From Sipunculus nudus (Eukaryota > Annelida > Sipuncula > Golfingiida > Sipunculidae): a DNA stretch of 64,000 bases. The stretch spans positions 32,013,176-32,077,175 of the forward strand of contig CM049311.1 in assembly GCA_026874595.1 (NCBI GenBank), written 5' to 3'. The notes below the pieces were generated by a model that searched no databases, was not told the origin of the DNA, and was given only the letters and a program-made list of their open reading frames with translations. Shown here piece by piece: positions 26,501 through 36,497 of the stretch (positions are counted from its first letter, which is position 1; each line of letters starts with the position of its first letter). A program made the position numbers and the translations under genes.

Positions 26501-27418
26501 TTAATTAGCCTGTTCTTTTCGAAGATACGGTATTGGTAATAATGTGGACGAATGCATTAGGACATTTTTTTTGCAAATAAATATCGGATTGAGTATTTGT
26601 TGAATTTTATTCAGACTGAAGAAAGCTTGATCTCCTAGTAGTTAAACCACCCCTCATCTGAGACGGGACAAATGAGGATAAATGTCGAGCCTTTACCAAA
26701 GTGTACTAGACAGTCGAGGGGTAAAAGGCTTGGCTATCTCCACTGGAGACCCCAGGTTCGATTACAGGCGTGGCTATAGGAGTGGGTTGTTGTGGCCCGT
26801 TTAAGGCTGATGGATTCTTTTATGGATTTCCTTGTTTCCTCCACCTCAAGACACAACCAAACGCCATCCATCTGAGCCATGGAGAGTGAATAAATTACTA
26901 TTTGCACCACTGTTTAAAACAAGTAAAGTTTATAGTTATATATGAACATGTAGATAGAAAGGTGTTACTACCATTATTTTCTTTTGATGTCAGACCATTG
27001 TCTTTAAATAACTATGTAGATTGGGATATCAAAACAAAAAACATCATAATTTGTGTCTCAGTCATATGGTTTGATCAGTTGAAGACCGGATCCTTTGTTT
27101 GAAGTATTGTCTATTTTTCGCTATATGTTTGTTTATACTCTTTTCATTCCAGTTATATATGACCCTACGTGTTCCTATGGCCATGGTGAGTTTGATTTCA
27201 CAATACCAACAATGGAAGAAAACTTTATGCCGGGATACTACACAAGCTACCGTGGTGTCCTTCCCGAAGAAAACGGCTTCCAGACCAGAATTTCTTTGTA
27301 TCACGTGTTTGCGTTCACTCTGATCACGAATTCTGTCGAAGAAATGAATTTAACATCACAAGTAAAAGATGAAATGCGAAATCTTGTTCACAAATTTGAA
27401 CAGTCTTGTAAATCATAG
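14591..27418 (+). CDS. FN3K: Fructosamine/ketosamine-3-kinase with two alternative last exons
   Basis: Exons: 14591-14755, 15357-15440, 19440-19540, 20512-20674, 21110-21163, 22280-22421, then either 23961-24211 or 27153-27418. All junctions are GT..AG and phases agree (0, 0, 2, 0, 0, 1). The start is the first in-frame ATG (MDIDDNQRIGELL). Predicted lengths are 319 or 324 residues; human FN3K is 309. The fold is the APH-like fructosamine kinase: GxVFVK with the ATP-binding Lys in exon 1, KVPKPIK, GGAVFAMEMLDL (hinge), VDKFGFH, TWPEYFSRHLLAPQ, the catalytic HGD in exon 6, and DPTCSYGHGEFDF or DLGVSYGHKEFEF in the last exon. These enzymes phosphorylate C3 of fructosamines on glycated proteins to trigger deglycation. 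The usual HGDLWSGN loop reads HGDLCTIN here, keeping H, D and N. FN3K versus FN3K-related protein cannot be separated without a tree. Confidence 0.9.
15471..17105 (+). mobile_element. Harbinger-like MITE split by a later insertion
   Basis: Bases 15471-15530 (AGGCAAAAAGTTTGGTTCAC, then TTTTTTCAGAAATCAGTG) match the left half of the MITE at 54748-55055. Bases 16855-17105 (GTATGTTTCATAAAAATGGTC to ACCTTTTATTTTTTTTTGCC) match its right half in order and orientation. The 1.3 kb between them is an unrelated repeat. The order of insertion is therefore readable: the MITE came first. Confidence 0.75.
15540..16850 (+). repeat. Inserted element with tandem core, GTATCCGCCAAAA end
   Basis: It opens with TGTATCCGCCAAAAAAAAGT, followed by a GC-rich CCGCCGCCGCTGCCGGCG tract and CTCxGAGACTACTGGACC. 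It then has repeated units of about 130-145 bp bearing TTTTTGCACAGxGTCCATCT, GGTTTGACTTATTCACCTGA, GCATGCGTATACATCCTGGA and GGTGGCGCCACC. A reverse-complement relative lies at 36937-37460, and core units alone lie at 12095-12485. Confidence 0.72.
17143..17245. repeat. GGTTACCGGTATACGG-type short repeat
   Basis: The string TAGGGTTGGGACGGTTACCG and the following TATACGGTATTATCACGATA resemble ends of animal hAT-type short elements. The partner end and target duplication were not identified. Confidence 0.35.
17505..17850 (+). repeat. Dispersed repeat with ACTCTTTTTT runs, copy 2
   Basis: It matches 7085-7510 in order: CAGGCCTGCCAAATT, GGATTTCCTGAAAATGA, CAGTTAGAACAAGAATG, TTGGAAAATGCCCT and CACATCTTTATTCAGTGTCTG. 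It is an intronic, non-coding relic. Confidence 0.65.
23961..24211 (+). CDS. FN3K alternative last exon 7a
   Basis: The acceptor AATGTTTCAG at 23951-23960 matches the phase-1 donor of exon 6, giving V-M-F-D-L-G-V-S-Y-G-H and a frame open for about 83 residues to TAG at 24209-24211. An AATAAA at 24249-24254 lies only about 40 bases after the stop. A GTAAGC donor-like string at 24213 directly follows the stop, so a spliced 3' UTR is also possible. The Asp of the metal-binding position and SYGH are kept, but the Pro of the usual D-P is Leu. It aligns along its length with exon 7b and with the human C-lobe (GF..R..LY). Confidence 0.82.
24212..27152 (+). other. Region between the two alternative FN3K last exons
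   Basis: For isoform a this is 3' flank; for isoform b it is intron. Two 30-base copies of a TCTTGTAAAATTA unit lie at about 25697-25745, and a tRNA-derived SINE-like element lies at 26697-26890. No further exon is recognised. Confidence 0.55.
26697..26890 (+). mobile_element. tRNA-derived SINE-like element, copy 1
   Basis: A Box B-like GGTTCGATTAC lies at 26755-26765 after GGAGACCCCA, followed by a body GCGTGGCTATxxGAxTGGxTTGT and AACCAAACGCCATCCATCTGA, then a GAATAAAT tail. The same order of blocks occurs at 52410-52612, which supports a family rather than a chance Box B. Confidence 0.65.
27153..27418 (+). CDS. FN3K alternative last exon 7b
   Basis: The acceptor CATTCCAG ending at 27152 has the same phase as exon 7a. 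It encodes VIYDPTCSYGHGEFDF and continues through NGFQTRISLYHVFAF to a stop TAG at 27416-27418. This version keeps the canonical IYDP segment of the family and is the better match to vertebrate FN3K, so it is probably the ancestral end. The next clear AATAAA is at 27968-27973. It lies 2.9 kb after exon 7a. Confidence 0.85.
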
Positions 27419-29171
27419 CCCAGAAATTGAAAGTTTTGATCTGTTTACTCTTAAGAGTATGCTTCCTGTTTTTCAGGGATTAATTAAAAATATTCGTATT
27501 AGAGAATGGTATTTGGTAACACCCGGACATCTTAAATCAGTCTAAAGGATGTTTGAAATCCATACCAGACCCATGATGTATGCATTATTATTAAACTGTT
27601 ACAGTGAACTTTAATATGGTATACATATTTTCTTACCTTTTCGATCATTTTCATATGATATTTTAACCTTTTATTTAAAAAAAAATTGTACTTAAACTCC
27701 TTTTCATTGAGGTTGTTGGGGTGAGCAGATTGGATTTATTCAGTGTATTGAATCGACCGAGGACTGAACATTTAGTTTATCAGGTATTTTGAGTCCTTTT
27801 TATGAAGGGGATTTATACCATATGCTGTATCAATGAACTGTAATTTACAAATGTTTCCTTTAAAGATTTTGTAATCATATGAACACTCGACCAGCTTTGT
27901 CTGTTACAGTATGGGTCCTAAATATGGGGCAGATTAGTTAAAAAAAAATTGAATTCTGTAAGTGAGGAATAAAGCATTTTTCAAATAAGAATCACATGAT
28001 GATTACCTTTCTGTCATCGTGTGTTCTTTCTCAATTAAAGCAGCAATAGAGGGTGGTTATCTTTATGACTAGTCACATGAATTATGTACAAAACAATCCT
28101 ACAGAAAATCCATTTTTATTTTCAATAGATATTTTTGATACATATTGATGTGTATGCTTATTTTTTGCGACTTGTAATTTTGGTGTCAGTTTGGTTTTCT
28201 GTGTAATGTTGAATACGTTTCATGGTTAATTCTTTAAAGCCTCTCCAGACAAATACATTATTAAATACCTATTGCCAGTCGATGAGGTGTTGACGTAATC
28301 TATACTCGTGTATTTGTCAAAATTGGTTTTACAAACAACCAGTTCCCAAATAATGTTTGGTCATTAAGTCCCCCTTATTGTAAAACTTCATCTCCACCAG
28401 GGAACATACCAAACTGATCACTGGCACGGCACCATTAGATATTTATAACACGCTTTTGTAAGTCACACGGTATAATTATAAATAATTCATTATTAAATGT
28501 CCACTGGTACATCAAAGCATACCAGCATTAATTGTTATTACGTCAACTAGCTCTCCAGTACCCCCGATCGTTTCCCACCCAATATGCCATGTGGTCCTAG
28601 TGTTTATCAGAGAAGAGGATATTTTGTATCCTGCTGCGATTTGAGAATTTGAGCCTGGTCTTAAAAAGCGCTATTCCCCTCTAAACTTTGCCGACATACG
28701 TCCTCTTGTCACTAAGCTCTCTGCAGAAAGATTCTCGCCTGGATATTCTCTTTTTTTGTACCTTCGTGTCGCATCCCTGCTTTCTTATTTAATCCTGACC
28801 GCTTTATTTCTCTCATTTCCTGAAAACCGCTCATGACGGATGCCATTTTTTGCGGACACACTAAAACCCGGATATCACCGGTAACATTTAAAAAATTTTA
28901 GTATACCACTGGTTGTTTTTAAATTTTAGAGGTATCTGCCGGAAATGCCCCCCTTTAGAGCACGGATTAATCAATGTAGTACTGATGTTGATGAGACGCG
29001 GGTATACATTACCGCATAATCAATGCAACATTGCAGCAAGAGCGACAATTCCATTTCCATTCATTCTTTACACGTGCACAATATCGTTATGAAAGGACAG
29101 ACCCAAAGCGTATATCGGTATGATGGAGATTTAATTATTCACTTCGTAATCAACTAGATTAGAAAACCAAG
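27419..29171. other. Intergenic, FN3K 3' flank to expansin 3' end
   Basis: The two genes converge here. Besides the probable 3' UTR up to about 27990, nothing recognisable is present. Confidence 0.6.
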
Positions 29172-32100
29172 CTACTCGGCTGATGGCAGACTCTCGTCCT
29201 TGGTAAACTGGACACCGGTACCGTCAGTCTCTCCGGCAGGCACTGAAACAAGATACAGGAGAGATAAAGGATATCTGAAGTACTTAATGATGGAATTCTG
29301 ATGTATTTCACTCAGGTTGCCAAGTGTTGTTTTTCTTTGTGCTTCAGAATCTCAGAGGGTTAAAGCTTGTGGAAAAATAGATACTAAATTTGAACCTTGC
29401 TCTGATGTATGACATTGTAATTTCGGGAATGGTAAATTATTGAACAATTGTATCAAAGAGGAAATGGCGCGACTTCGTCTGAATAGTTATTGTTTGTAAT
29501 TACTAAATTTATATTTTAATAAAAATCCTCATGTGTAATTTAGTTATTCTTAAATTATATGGTTAATTACTTAATTATTCATTCAGTTAATGGTTTTAAA
29601 TGGTAAATCATTAAATTACGCATTTCGACGGTATCCTCGAGCACCTGGCCGTTGACAGAACTTCCGTAGCGGACCTTGAGAGGGCTGGAGATTGGTGGGC
29701 TCTTGGGCATGTACAGCCAATAGCCCATGGAGCGGTAAGCTTCCTGCCAGGCTCCGTTCTCATATATCTGGAAGCGGTTGATAGGCACGCTGTGGCACAA
29801 AAATATCATTTTTAAACTAGAGAATTAAATTTTGATCGGTAATTCCTTTTAAGAGTTTTATATTTCAATCAGAAGTAACCCATGCTTTAATGAGACGTAT
29901 GGTGTACGTATAATTTTGTCTGTCAATTTGTCATCAATGATATACATGTTATCTTATATAGTCACAGCGTATTAATAAGAGCATATTGAGAACTGGGGAC
30001 ACCAAAGCAATGATATACATGTTATCATATATAGTCACAGCGTATGAATAGGAGCATATTGAGAACTTGGGACACCAAAGCAAGGTTATCACAGTAAATG
30101 ATGAGATTCCCCTCCCGACGTTTCTCATCTAATAAAGGACATATTTGGTACTTTAGGGGACGTCAGTAAAAAAATTTAAAAAATGTAATTACAATTACTG
30201 GAAAATATAAAAGGTTACAGTAGTCTTTCAACCAAATGAGCACGATATATCTTGCCTCATGCCTTTATAATCCTTATGTCCTGATAAAGAAATTTCACAG
30301 TTATTTCATTGTATGCATCGTGAATTTCATGCGCCGTTGTATGTATGACTTAAACTTGAAAAAATACATTGATCAAATGTAAAGACATTTCTCTTACCGC
30401 TCGTTCCTGGTCTGGATCTTGATGTAGTAAGGGTTGGTTCCCTCGTATTTGTACTTGATCTTCAGATCACCGACAGGGCACTGTACGGGCTGAATGTCGA
30501 TGTCCCAAACACCGTCACCTCCCTTGGCGAAGTCAAGACTACCTGCAAATATATTTCAAAAGCGAAAGGGGCATTACATATTGAATGATCGCAAAGCAAC
30601 GCATGACTATACGATCTATCTCACTTGATATTTCTCAATAAATATTATATTATATGATTCGCATATATTTACAGAAAATGTGATTTAATCAGTCACAGAA
30701 TGCGTTTATTATATATATAATATCTATAGCTATATTGTCTCTTTATAATAATTATCCGTCAAATTCGGTTTTCTAAAGTTGTAGACGTATGTTAAGATAA
30801 ATTCCACCTCCAACGTTAAATTCAGTCAGTTGAATGTTAATGATTATTAATAACTAGAGCTTTGAATTACCTTCCTGGCACTCAGGACAGATGTTGTTTC
30901 CGTAAACGTAGAAGTCTCCCATGATTGGAGAGATACCGTTACCCTTTCCTTTTCCGATGACCTGTAAGGAGAAATAGGAACACTACAGAAAATTCGATCA
31001 TCCAATTTTGTGTAGGAAAATATAAGCGTGTAAATAATTCATGAATGTAATGTGCAAAAGTTATATATTTATGTATTATGTTTTATGTTGACAGTTTATG
31101 GAGAATACTAGTGTATAGGCCACTAAGGCAAAAAAAAAAAATTAAAGGTATGGTTCTCAGGCACCGCCCGCATCAATTTTAAACCCCCGCATCAAAAATT
31201 TTTATTTTCATTATCAATAGAAACTTTCAAGAAGAAAAAATCATACAGTTTCCTTTGTTTTGTAGTGTTGTTGCTTGTTTAGCAAAATAAATCTACTATT
31301 TTAATGCTTTTCCCTTTTCATTTGACGTTTTTATCGAAACATACCAAAAAATTAAAAATAAAAAACCGCCCGCCCGCACTGATTTCTGAAAAAAGTGCCT
31401 GAGAACCATACCTTTTTTTTTATTTTGGCCTAAGGCTAATTCTGTTTATGGAGTTTTCTGCATTTTTTTTAATGTCCTCTAATTTACTGGAAGACAGGTT
31501 CAGCAAAAGGAAAAAAAAGATCACATGGAGTTTCAAGTGTAGACAGTAATTTACTTGAAGACAGGTCCAGCAAAAAGTAAAAAGATTACATGGACTTTCA
31601 AGTGTAATTGTTTTAGCAGGTTAGCAAAGTTATCTAATGTCCGAATCTCAGGGACAAATGCTGGCTTCATGAGAACAGAAAGGTCATTTATACTGATGTC
31701 TATTTAATTTCCTTTCCTACCTACCCTGTAACACATGCCACAACCAAAGGAGGCGGCGTAGTCTGGAGAATTGATGGCGACTGTACCGTTGAACACGGGG
31801 CTGTCTCTGATAGCGGGCTGGGGCCTGTTCAGGCCGCAGGCGTTACCACTATCAGCACCCTCACCATAGTATGTACCCTTATAATATGGATTGTACAATA
31901 TTAATATCAGTATGTTTGCAGAACCGAAGTCCACATTTGCAAAGAAAATACGTATACATTACTAAGAAACATCGAAATATATCAGTAACTGGAAGGTAAG
32001 AGTCACCATTCACATAAGTGGTCCGCCCCAGCTGTAGGCATTCCGGTCAGTTAGGGGACCAGTCCTAGCGGTCCGGTCCATTTATCAAACTATCATTAAA

Positions 32101-32513
32101 ATTAAAATGATTATTCTGCGTTTGTTCTACATATTTTTTCCTTACATATACTTGTTCAAATATTTAACAAATCCTTACACGATTTGTTAGTTGAAACTAA
32201 ATCCTTCAAGACATCTGTTTAGCAATAACCTTTCAACATTAGGTAGAGCGGTACGGCTCGGACAGGTCCGGTCCAGGGATAAGCGGTCCGGTATTTTTTA
32301 ATAGCAGTCCGGCCCAAGCGGTCCGGTCCGCGCCTCTACTTAATCATTTAGCAGTGTGGATTTTTTTAGCATTAAATTAACTCTGATACCTACGAAGCTA
32401 TAAAATTCACTTACATGTCCGTGCATGAAGGTGCCGAAGACCGTACACACACGTTTAGAGTTGTCACCAAGGGCGACGCCCACCAGCAAGGTCAAACAAA
32501 TAGCGCTCACCAT
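29172..32513 (-). CDS. Expansin-like secreted protein (intact)
   Basis: Coding exons on the - strand: 32513-32415, 31877-31725, 30961-30871, 30542-30398, 29789-29620 and 29242-29172 (stop TAG 29174-29172). All introns are GT..AG and phases are consistent, giving 242 residues. A signal peptide occupies 1-16 (MVSAICLTLLVGVALG). Residues ~34-136 form an expansin/RlpA-type double-psi beta-barrel: GTYYGEGADSGNACGL, ASFGCGMCYRVIG, NICPECQE, and LDFA with Asp118 at the position of the plant HFD Asp. Residues ~140-235 look like the expansin C-terminal CBM63 sandwich (DLKIKYKYEGTNPYYIKIQ, WQEAYRSMGYWL, LKVRYGSSVNGQ). Plant expansins are similar in size and loosen wall polymers without hydrolysis. It could instead be described as a GH45-like fold; the GH45 catalytic pair is not evident. 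It is divergently paired with the CBM2-like gene at 34843. Confidence 0.85.
29936..30085. repeat. Tandem duplication, 75-bp unit
   Basis: Two nearly identical 75-bp copies containing CAATGATATACATGTTATC and AGTCACAGCGTATxAATA and GGGACACCAAAGCAA, in an expansin intron. Confidence 0.9.
31127..31430. mobile_element. Harbinger-like MITE, intron of expansin 1
   Basis: A 304-bp element with terminal inverted repeats of about 37 bp: GGCAAAAAAAAAAATTAAAG then GTATGGTTCTCAGGCAC at the left, and its complement GTGCCTGAGAACCATACC..GGCC at the right. It is flanked by TAA on both sides (31124-31126, 31431-31433). A 3-bp TNA duplication fits PIF/Harbinger. No coding capacity. It sits in the second coding intron. 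Confidence 0.8.
31482..31606. repeat. Tandem duplication, ~70-bp unit
   Basis: Two imperfect copies of ACTxGAAGACAGGTxCAGCA followed by AAAAGATxACATGGAxTTTC and AAGTGTA, inside the expansin intron. Confidence 0.8.
32005..32335. repeat. GC-rich GCGGTCCGGTCC-flanked short element
   Basis: Within AT-rich intron, GGTCCGCCCCAGC..AGCGGTCCGGTCCA at the left and CCAAGCGGTCCGGTCCGCGC at the right enclose AT-rich sequence. Repeated CGGTCCGG strings suggest a MITE of hAT type. A target duplication was not found. Confidence 0.45.
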
Positions 32514-32526
32514 CTTGAAGGATAAT

Positions 32527-32893
32527 CTGAAAGACACAAAAGGTATGTCATACCTGCTAAAAGAAATACCCCCTTGTTCATTTATAAATTATAGGCTCCA
32601 TGTTTCCCACTCCGTTGACATCATCGAGTATACATAGGAAACTATCATTATCTGGTACAATGGTACAATGCCTGTGTTTCAGCACTATACAGTGAACGTG
32701 AAATGTTTCATGTTCAAACTCTCTCTCTTCTTTGAATAAAACTCTAGGAAAGTTATAAGCCTTCGTTAATAAGTACTAAACCTGTTTACACAAAAGAAAT
32801 ACACGGTTGGCTGCAATAGCATCACATTTCACTGTATCTAATGCAATGATTCCCTGTCTTTCCACGTACCTCGCTCTGATCAGAACTCGACTG
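32527..32893 (-). promoter_or_regulatory. 5' UTR exon and intron of expansin 1
   Basis: The acceptor CTTTCAG just upstream of the ATG (exon start 32526) implies a non-coding first exon. A short exon ending at 32870 (ATCAGAGCGAG, then GTACGT) lies about 25 bases below a TATATAAGG box, so transcription probably begins near 32893. The same arrangement recurs in the partial copy at 58657-58710. Confidence 0.65.
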
Positions 32894-32918
32894 ATGAAAG
32901 CCTTCCATCAGAACCACC

Positions 32919-32925
32919 TTATATA
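32919..32925 (-). promoter_or_regulatory. TATA box of expansin 1
   Basis: GCGTATATAAGG read on the - strand, about 30 bases before the inferred start of the non-coding first exon. Confidence 0.65.
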
Positions 32926-33674
32926 CGCTTGGCAAACCGTTCCTTAGCATGTGTGTCTAGGTGGACTCCCGTGCCAATCCTATGTCTCTCCCACCTATTT
33001 TGAGATGGTTATACAACGAATCACGTACTGAATTATTAATTTCGAATATATTAAATGCAGTCCTATTCAGACCGTCATGGGCCAGTATCCAATGTTTCCA
33101 AAGAGATAAACTTGACTTATTTAATATTAACCGCTACTCACGCAGCATTAAATGAGATATGGGCAATAACCGCACCTGTTTATCAACAAGGCAAAATAGC
33201 GTGTATGCTATGTTGAACCTTAGTGCTTTCTTCCATTTATAGGAAATCTTTCATTTACACACGCGAATGAGAAATGGGATATGCTAATGAAGAAGGGAAT
33301 TATTATTTATATATCAAGTGTGTCAATTGTCTGGCTCCTTCAAGGATGTATATATAAAATCCTATCCATATTGAAGAACATAAAGACATAAACAATAACA
33401 ATCTGGATTTTATACATGATGAGGATATGTTTCGCGTTAAGGTAACATAAACTGGAAGTATGTATGCTAGTTTATATTTGGCAGATGTAACGTGATGGTA
33501 AATAGGATATCAGGTTATTTCTTTTGTCTTACGTCCGATATATGTAATCACATAAAACACATTCGTGCCCCCTATTTACATTGAATGAGACAAAATTGTT
33601 CTGATTCACCTCGAATAATCCCAGACAACAATGTGCTTGTTTGTGAGTTGGTGACACGTTTTCAATTCTCAACG

Positions 33675-33847
33675 CACGGATGGTCAATTCATGACGTACT
33701 TCAGAACGTGATAATTGAATAGATTTATAATTATTAAATAGCAATCAGACAAGCAGGTGTTTGGTCCGGAATTCATCTGAACACTTGCGAGCACATGGTG
33801 TATATTGACCTGGGCTTTTCGCAGGGCTTCAGAAGAACTGTATAAAA
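33675..33847 (+). promoter_or_regulatory. Proximal promoter block of CBM2-like gene 1
   Basis: About 170 bp ending in TATAAAA (33841-33847) that is conserved with 42989-43160 upstream of pseudogene copy 2. The best conserved stretch is CAATCAGACAAGCAGGTGTT followed by TGGTCCGG (33742-33769 versus 43056-43083), with CACTTGCGAGCACATG next. Conservation could be only shared ancestry of the duplicate. Confidence 0.6.
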
Positions 33848-33870
33848 GGAATGGCAGGGTACCCCTTATA

Positions 33871-33914
33871 ATACTTGAAGCAGATCTTCCGAGAAGACCA
33901 GGTACCTGTGACAG
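33871..33914 (+). other. Non-coding 5' exon of CBM2-like gene 1
   Basis: Starting about 30 bases after the TATA box, it contains TACTTGAAGCAGATC and ends GACAG before GTAACT. Copies 2 and 4 have the same TACTTGAAG..GTACCT..CAG exon at equivalent positions (near 43186-43219 and 61034-61077). The intron runs to the acceptor at 34841. Confidence 0.65.
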
Positions 33915-34842
33915 GTAACTTATTTGTACTCCACAATTCCTCAGCAACCTCTTCCTCGTGTGTATTTTATCTCAGGTGTTCGTGATTATTCATGGACTTA
34001 CAATAACCTTATATAATTTGTGACAAGCATTCCAAGACGTTTGTAAACATTCTTGGCTTTAAAGGGTAAAATAAATAAGGTACTGAAAATGCATTCCCAT
34101 CATTTCTTTAGATGTAACAGCTTTTATTTTCATGTTTCTCTGTTCTTTGATCAAACCTTACATATCAGGTCTTTGGTCCGTAATTTCAGTATATGTTTTG
34201 TTGGGAATTTCATCATCATTATTTTCAGATGTGTATATATAGTGTTGCGGTGTAAGATTAGGAATATATCTGAACAGTTAATTCACATAATTTAATATTT
34301 TCAGTTTCTTACTGCTACCGTCTCATTCGTATTTGGGGTAACAGTTTCGTTCATCTAAGTTTAGTTTTTCATTATTGTCGTACCCATTGAAAATTTCTCC
34401 GGGCGGCTAGATTTTTACTTAGCAAACTCATTATACGTCCATTATTACCTGAATATGATTTTGTTTACTGGATTCATTACTATTATGAGATAGGGCTATC
34501 GAGAGAGTCGTCATTTAGTAGTATTGGGGAAACAAACATTCAAACTTCCCACCCCCTTCAATACATATTTCTGTCATCGCATGGTAGCCATTTTTGTACC
34601 GGCTTTCAGAAGGTACTGAAGTGTGATGCAACCACACAATTATTGGAACTGGATACATATTTCTTTTAGCATTGATTCGTACAATCCCTGCATTGATGTT
34701 GGTGAATATTTCTCAGGTCAAATTATTATTTCATATTGCACATGCATGCCATATTGTTTTCCCATTACAAAATGATGCTCGCACGATGTCTCAGGCGATT
34801 AATCCTTAGAAAATAAGACACTTTATTTTTTTCTGTTTCAGA

Positions 34843-36360
34843 ATGATACTTGCAACACTGTGTATGGCTGTGCTGGCTTTTGCCGGAGCTGCCAAGAAAA
34901 ATGTCGATGTCTTCACGAGTTGGGGATCCAATAAAAAGACAACCTTTGAGGGCAACATTGATCTGATTTTCAATTGTGATTGGGAAAACTACCGCGCAAT
35001 TCTTACCTTTGACCGACCCGTCACGAATTTTCAGGTACAGCTCACAATTTGGAAAGCAACAGTACCATAGCAGATAAATACAATATCAAATCTTTTCTGT
35101 TCCCAATTGTGTTATTTGTCATCAGAGGAAAAGAAGGTAACTCAGTTTTGCAAAGTTCGATATTACATCTTAATTACACTTTCAAAATTTCACAAAAGTT
35201 CCACTGATATATTAGACTTTTAATTACTTTTCATTTATAAGTCAGGTTTTACCGTTCATTTAAGGTTAATTGTGAATTTAATATTCAGCCATTAACAAAA
35301 CTTTATATTTTGAATCATATAATGTAGGAATGGGACTTAGACGTTGTGAAAAGGAAGAAAGGCGATACAGTTTATGTGTTGAAACTCAAATGGAACCCCG
35401 GCACATCAAACAAGACTTACAAGATTCAGGGGCAGACCATAGGAGGCAGGCCAACAGGAACATATGTGGAGAAATGTGTTAAGCCAAGTGCAACAACTGG
35501 TGGAGAATCCGAGTCAAGTGCTAATGGTGTAGTTGGTGGATCTGGAAGTTGTCAACAGCTGGATGGTTCCGTGGACGTCTACCACTCTTGGGGTATCGGT
35601 AACAAAAAGAACAGGTTTGAAGGTCGGTTCAACCTCCAGGCCCCAGACTGCCCTGACAAGGCCATCATCACCCTTACATTCTGCAAGAAAATCGTCGACT
35701 TTACAGTAAGGTTTTAACTGCACATTTTCCCGGTTATATTTCATTATATTAAACTGATACTGCTGAAAAAAAACCTATTGTTTGAACTTATTGAGTACTA
35801 GAAGCATCGATCATTTTCATAGCAATAAGTAAATAGTTCTTCCGTTAAATAATTTCGGTATGCACCTGTGGTTAAATTTAATTTATGATTAATGTGATTT
35901 CAACATATTTTCTGCACAGAAGTAAACATCATTTTACTTTAACTAATCTTACGCTACTCTTCTAAATTACTGGTTAAAACGCTACAACAAGAAGATACAG
36001 ATGTCATTTATTTATATATTCCATCAGCCATATGGTTCCGAAAACCTGTCTGAAGACAAAGGTACCTCCTTTGATATCAGAATGGGTTGGCATTATAATG
36101 CAGGAGCTCACATAAACATCAACTTCCAAGGTACCTTCTTTGGGAAGAAAAGACCAACAGGATTTGCCACAGTGAAATGTGACGACACAGTACCAGAGGA
36201 ATCTGGCCACGGCCCAGTCTCCTACGACGGGATCTGTCACGAACTGGACATGCCTGACATCCCGCCAGCTGGTGCAGAATCCGGGGGATCCGATGGCGGT
36301 GCTGACATCCCTGCTCTGGTGGGCCTTGATAAGGGCACTTGTCATGCCCTCAGCATGTAG
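34843..36360 (+). CDS. Secreted tandem CBM2-like carbohydrate-binding protein (intact)
   Basis: Coding exons 34843-35034, 35328-35705 and 36028-36360 join in phase 0 to give 300 residues, stop TAG 36358-36360, AATAAA at 36362-36367. A signal peptide occupies about 1-16 (MILATLCMAVLAFAGA). Two homologous beta-domains follow: domain 1 about 18-114 (VDVFTSWGSNKKTTFEGNI to TGTYVEKC) and domain 2 about 139-241 (VDVYHSWGIGNKKNRFEGRF to TGFATVKC), joined by a Ser/Gly/Thr-rich linker at 115-138. The exposed W residues, the WxYNAGAHININFQG and KRPTGxxT blocks fit cellulose-binding family CBM2. The tail 242-300 is Gly/Asp/Pro-rich with two Cys. No hydrolase domain follows. It probably binds plant or algal wall polysaccharide. 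The CBM2 call is by pattern, not by search. Confidence 0.8.
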
Positions 36361-36497
36361 TAATAAAAATGTTCTGAATGAAAGCAAGCTTCCTGTTCGT
36401 GTATAGAAAATGCAAGGAAATATGTCCTATGTGTGCTAATGAGTGTCTGTGGTATAACTCTTTTCCAAAAATTTGAAACGATTATTGATTCTGCTAA

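Noticed and set aside
33684-33947. Minus-strand frames similar between 33684-33947 and 43052-43264 (HVLASV..NxGPNTCLSD)
   Set aside because: The similarity follows from the duplicated promoter DNA; no start, splice or family evidence supports a protein.
36004-36387. 127-residue open frame on the - strand
   Set aside because: It is the antisense shadow of CBM2-like exon 3.
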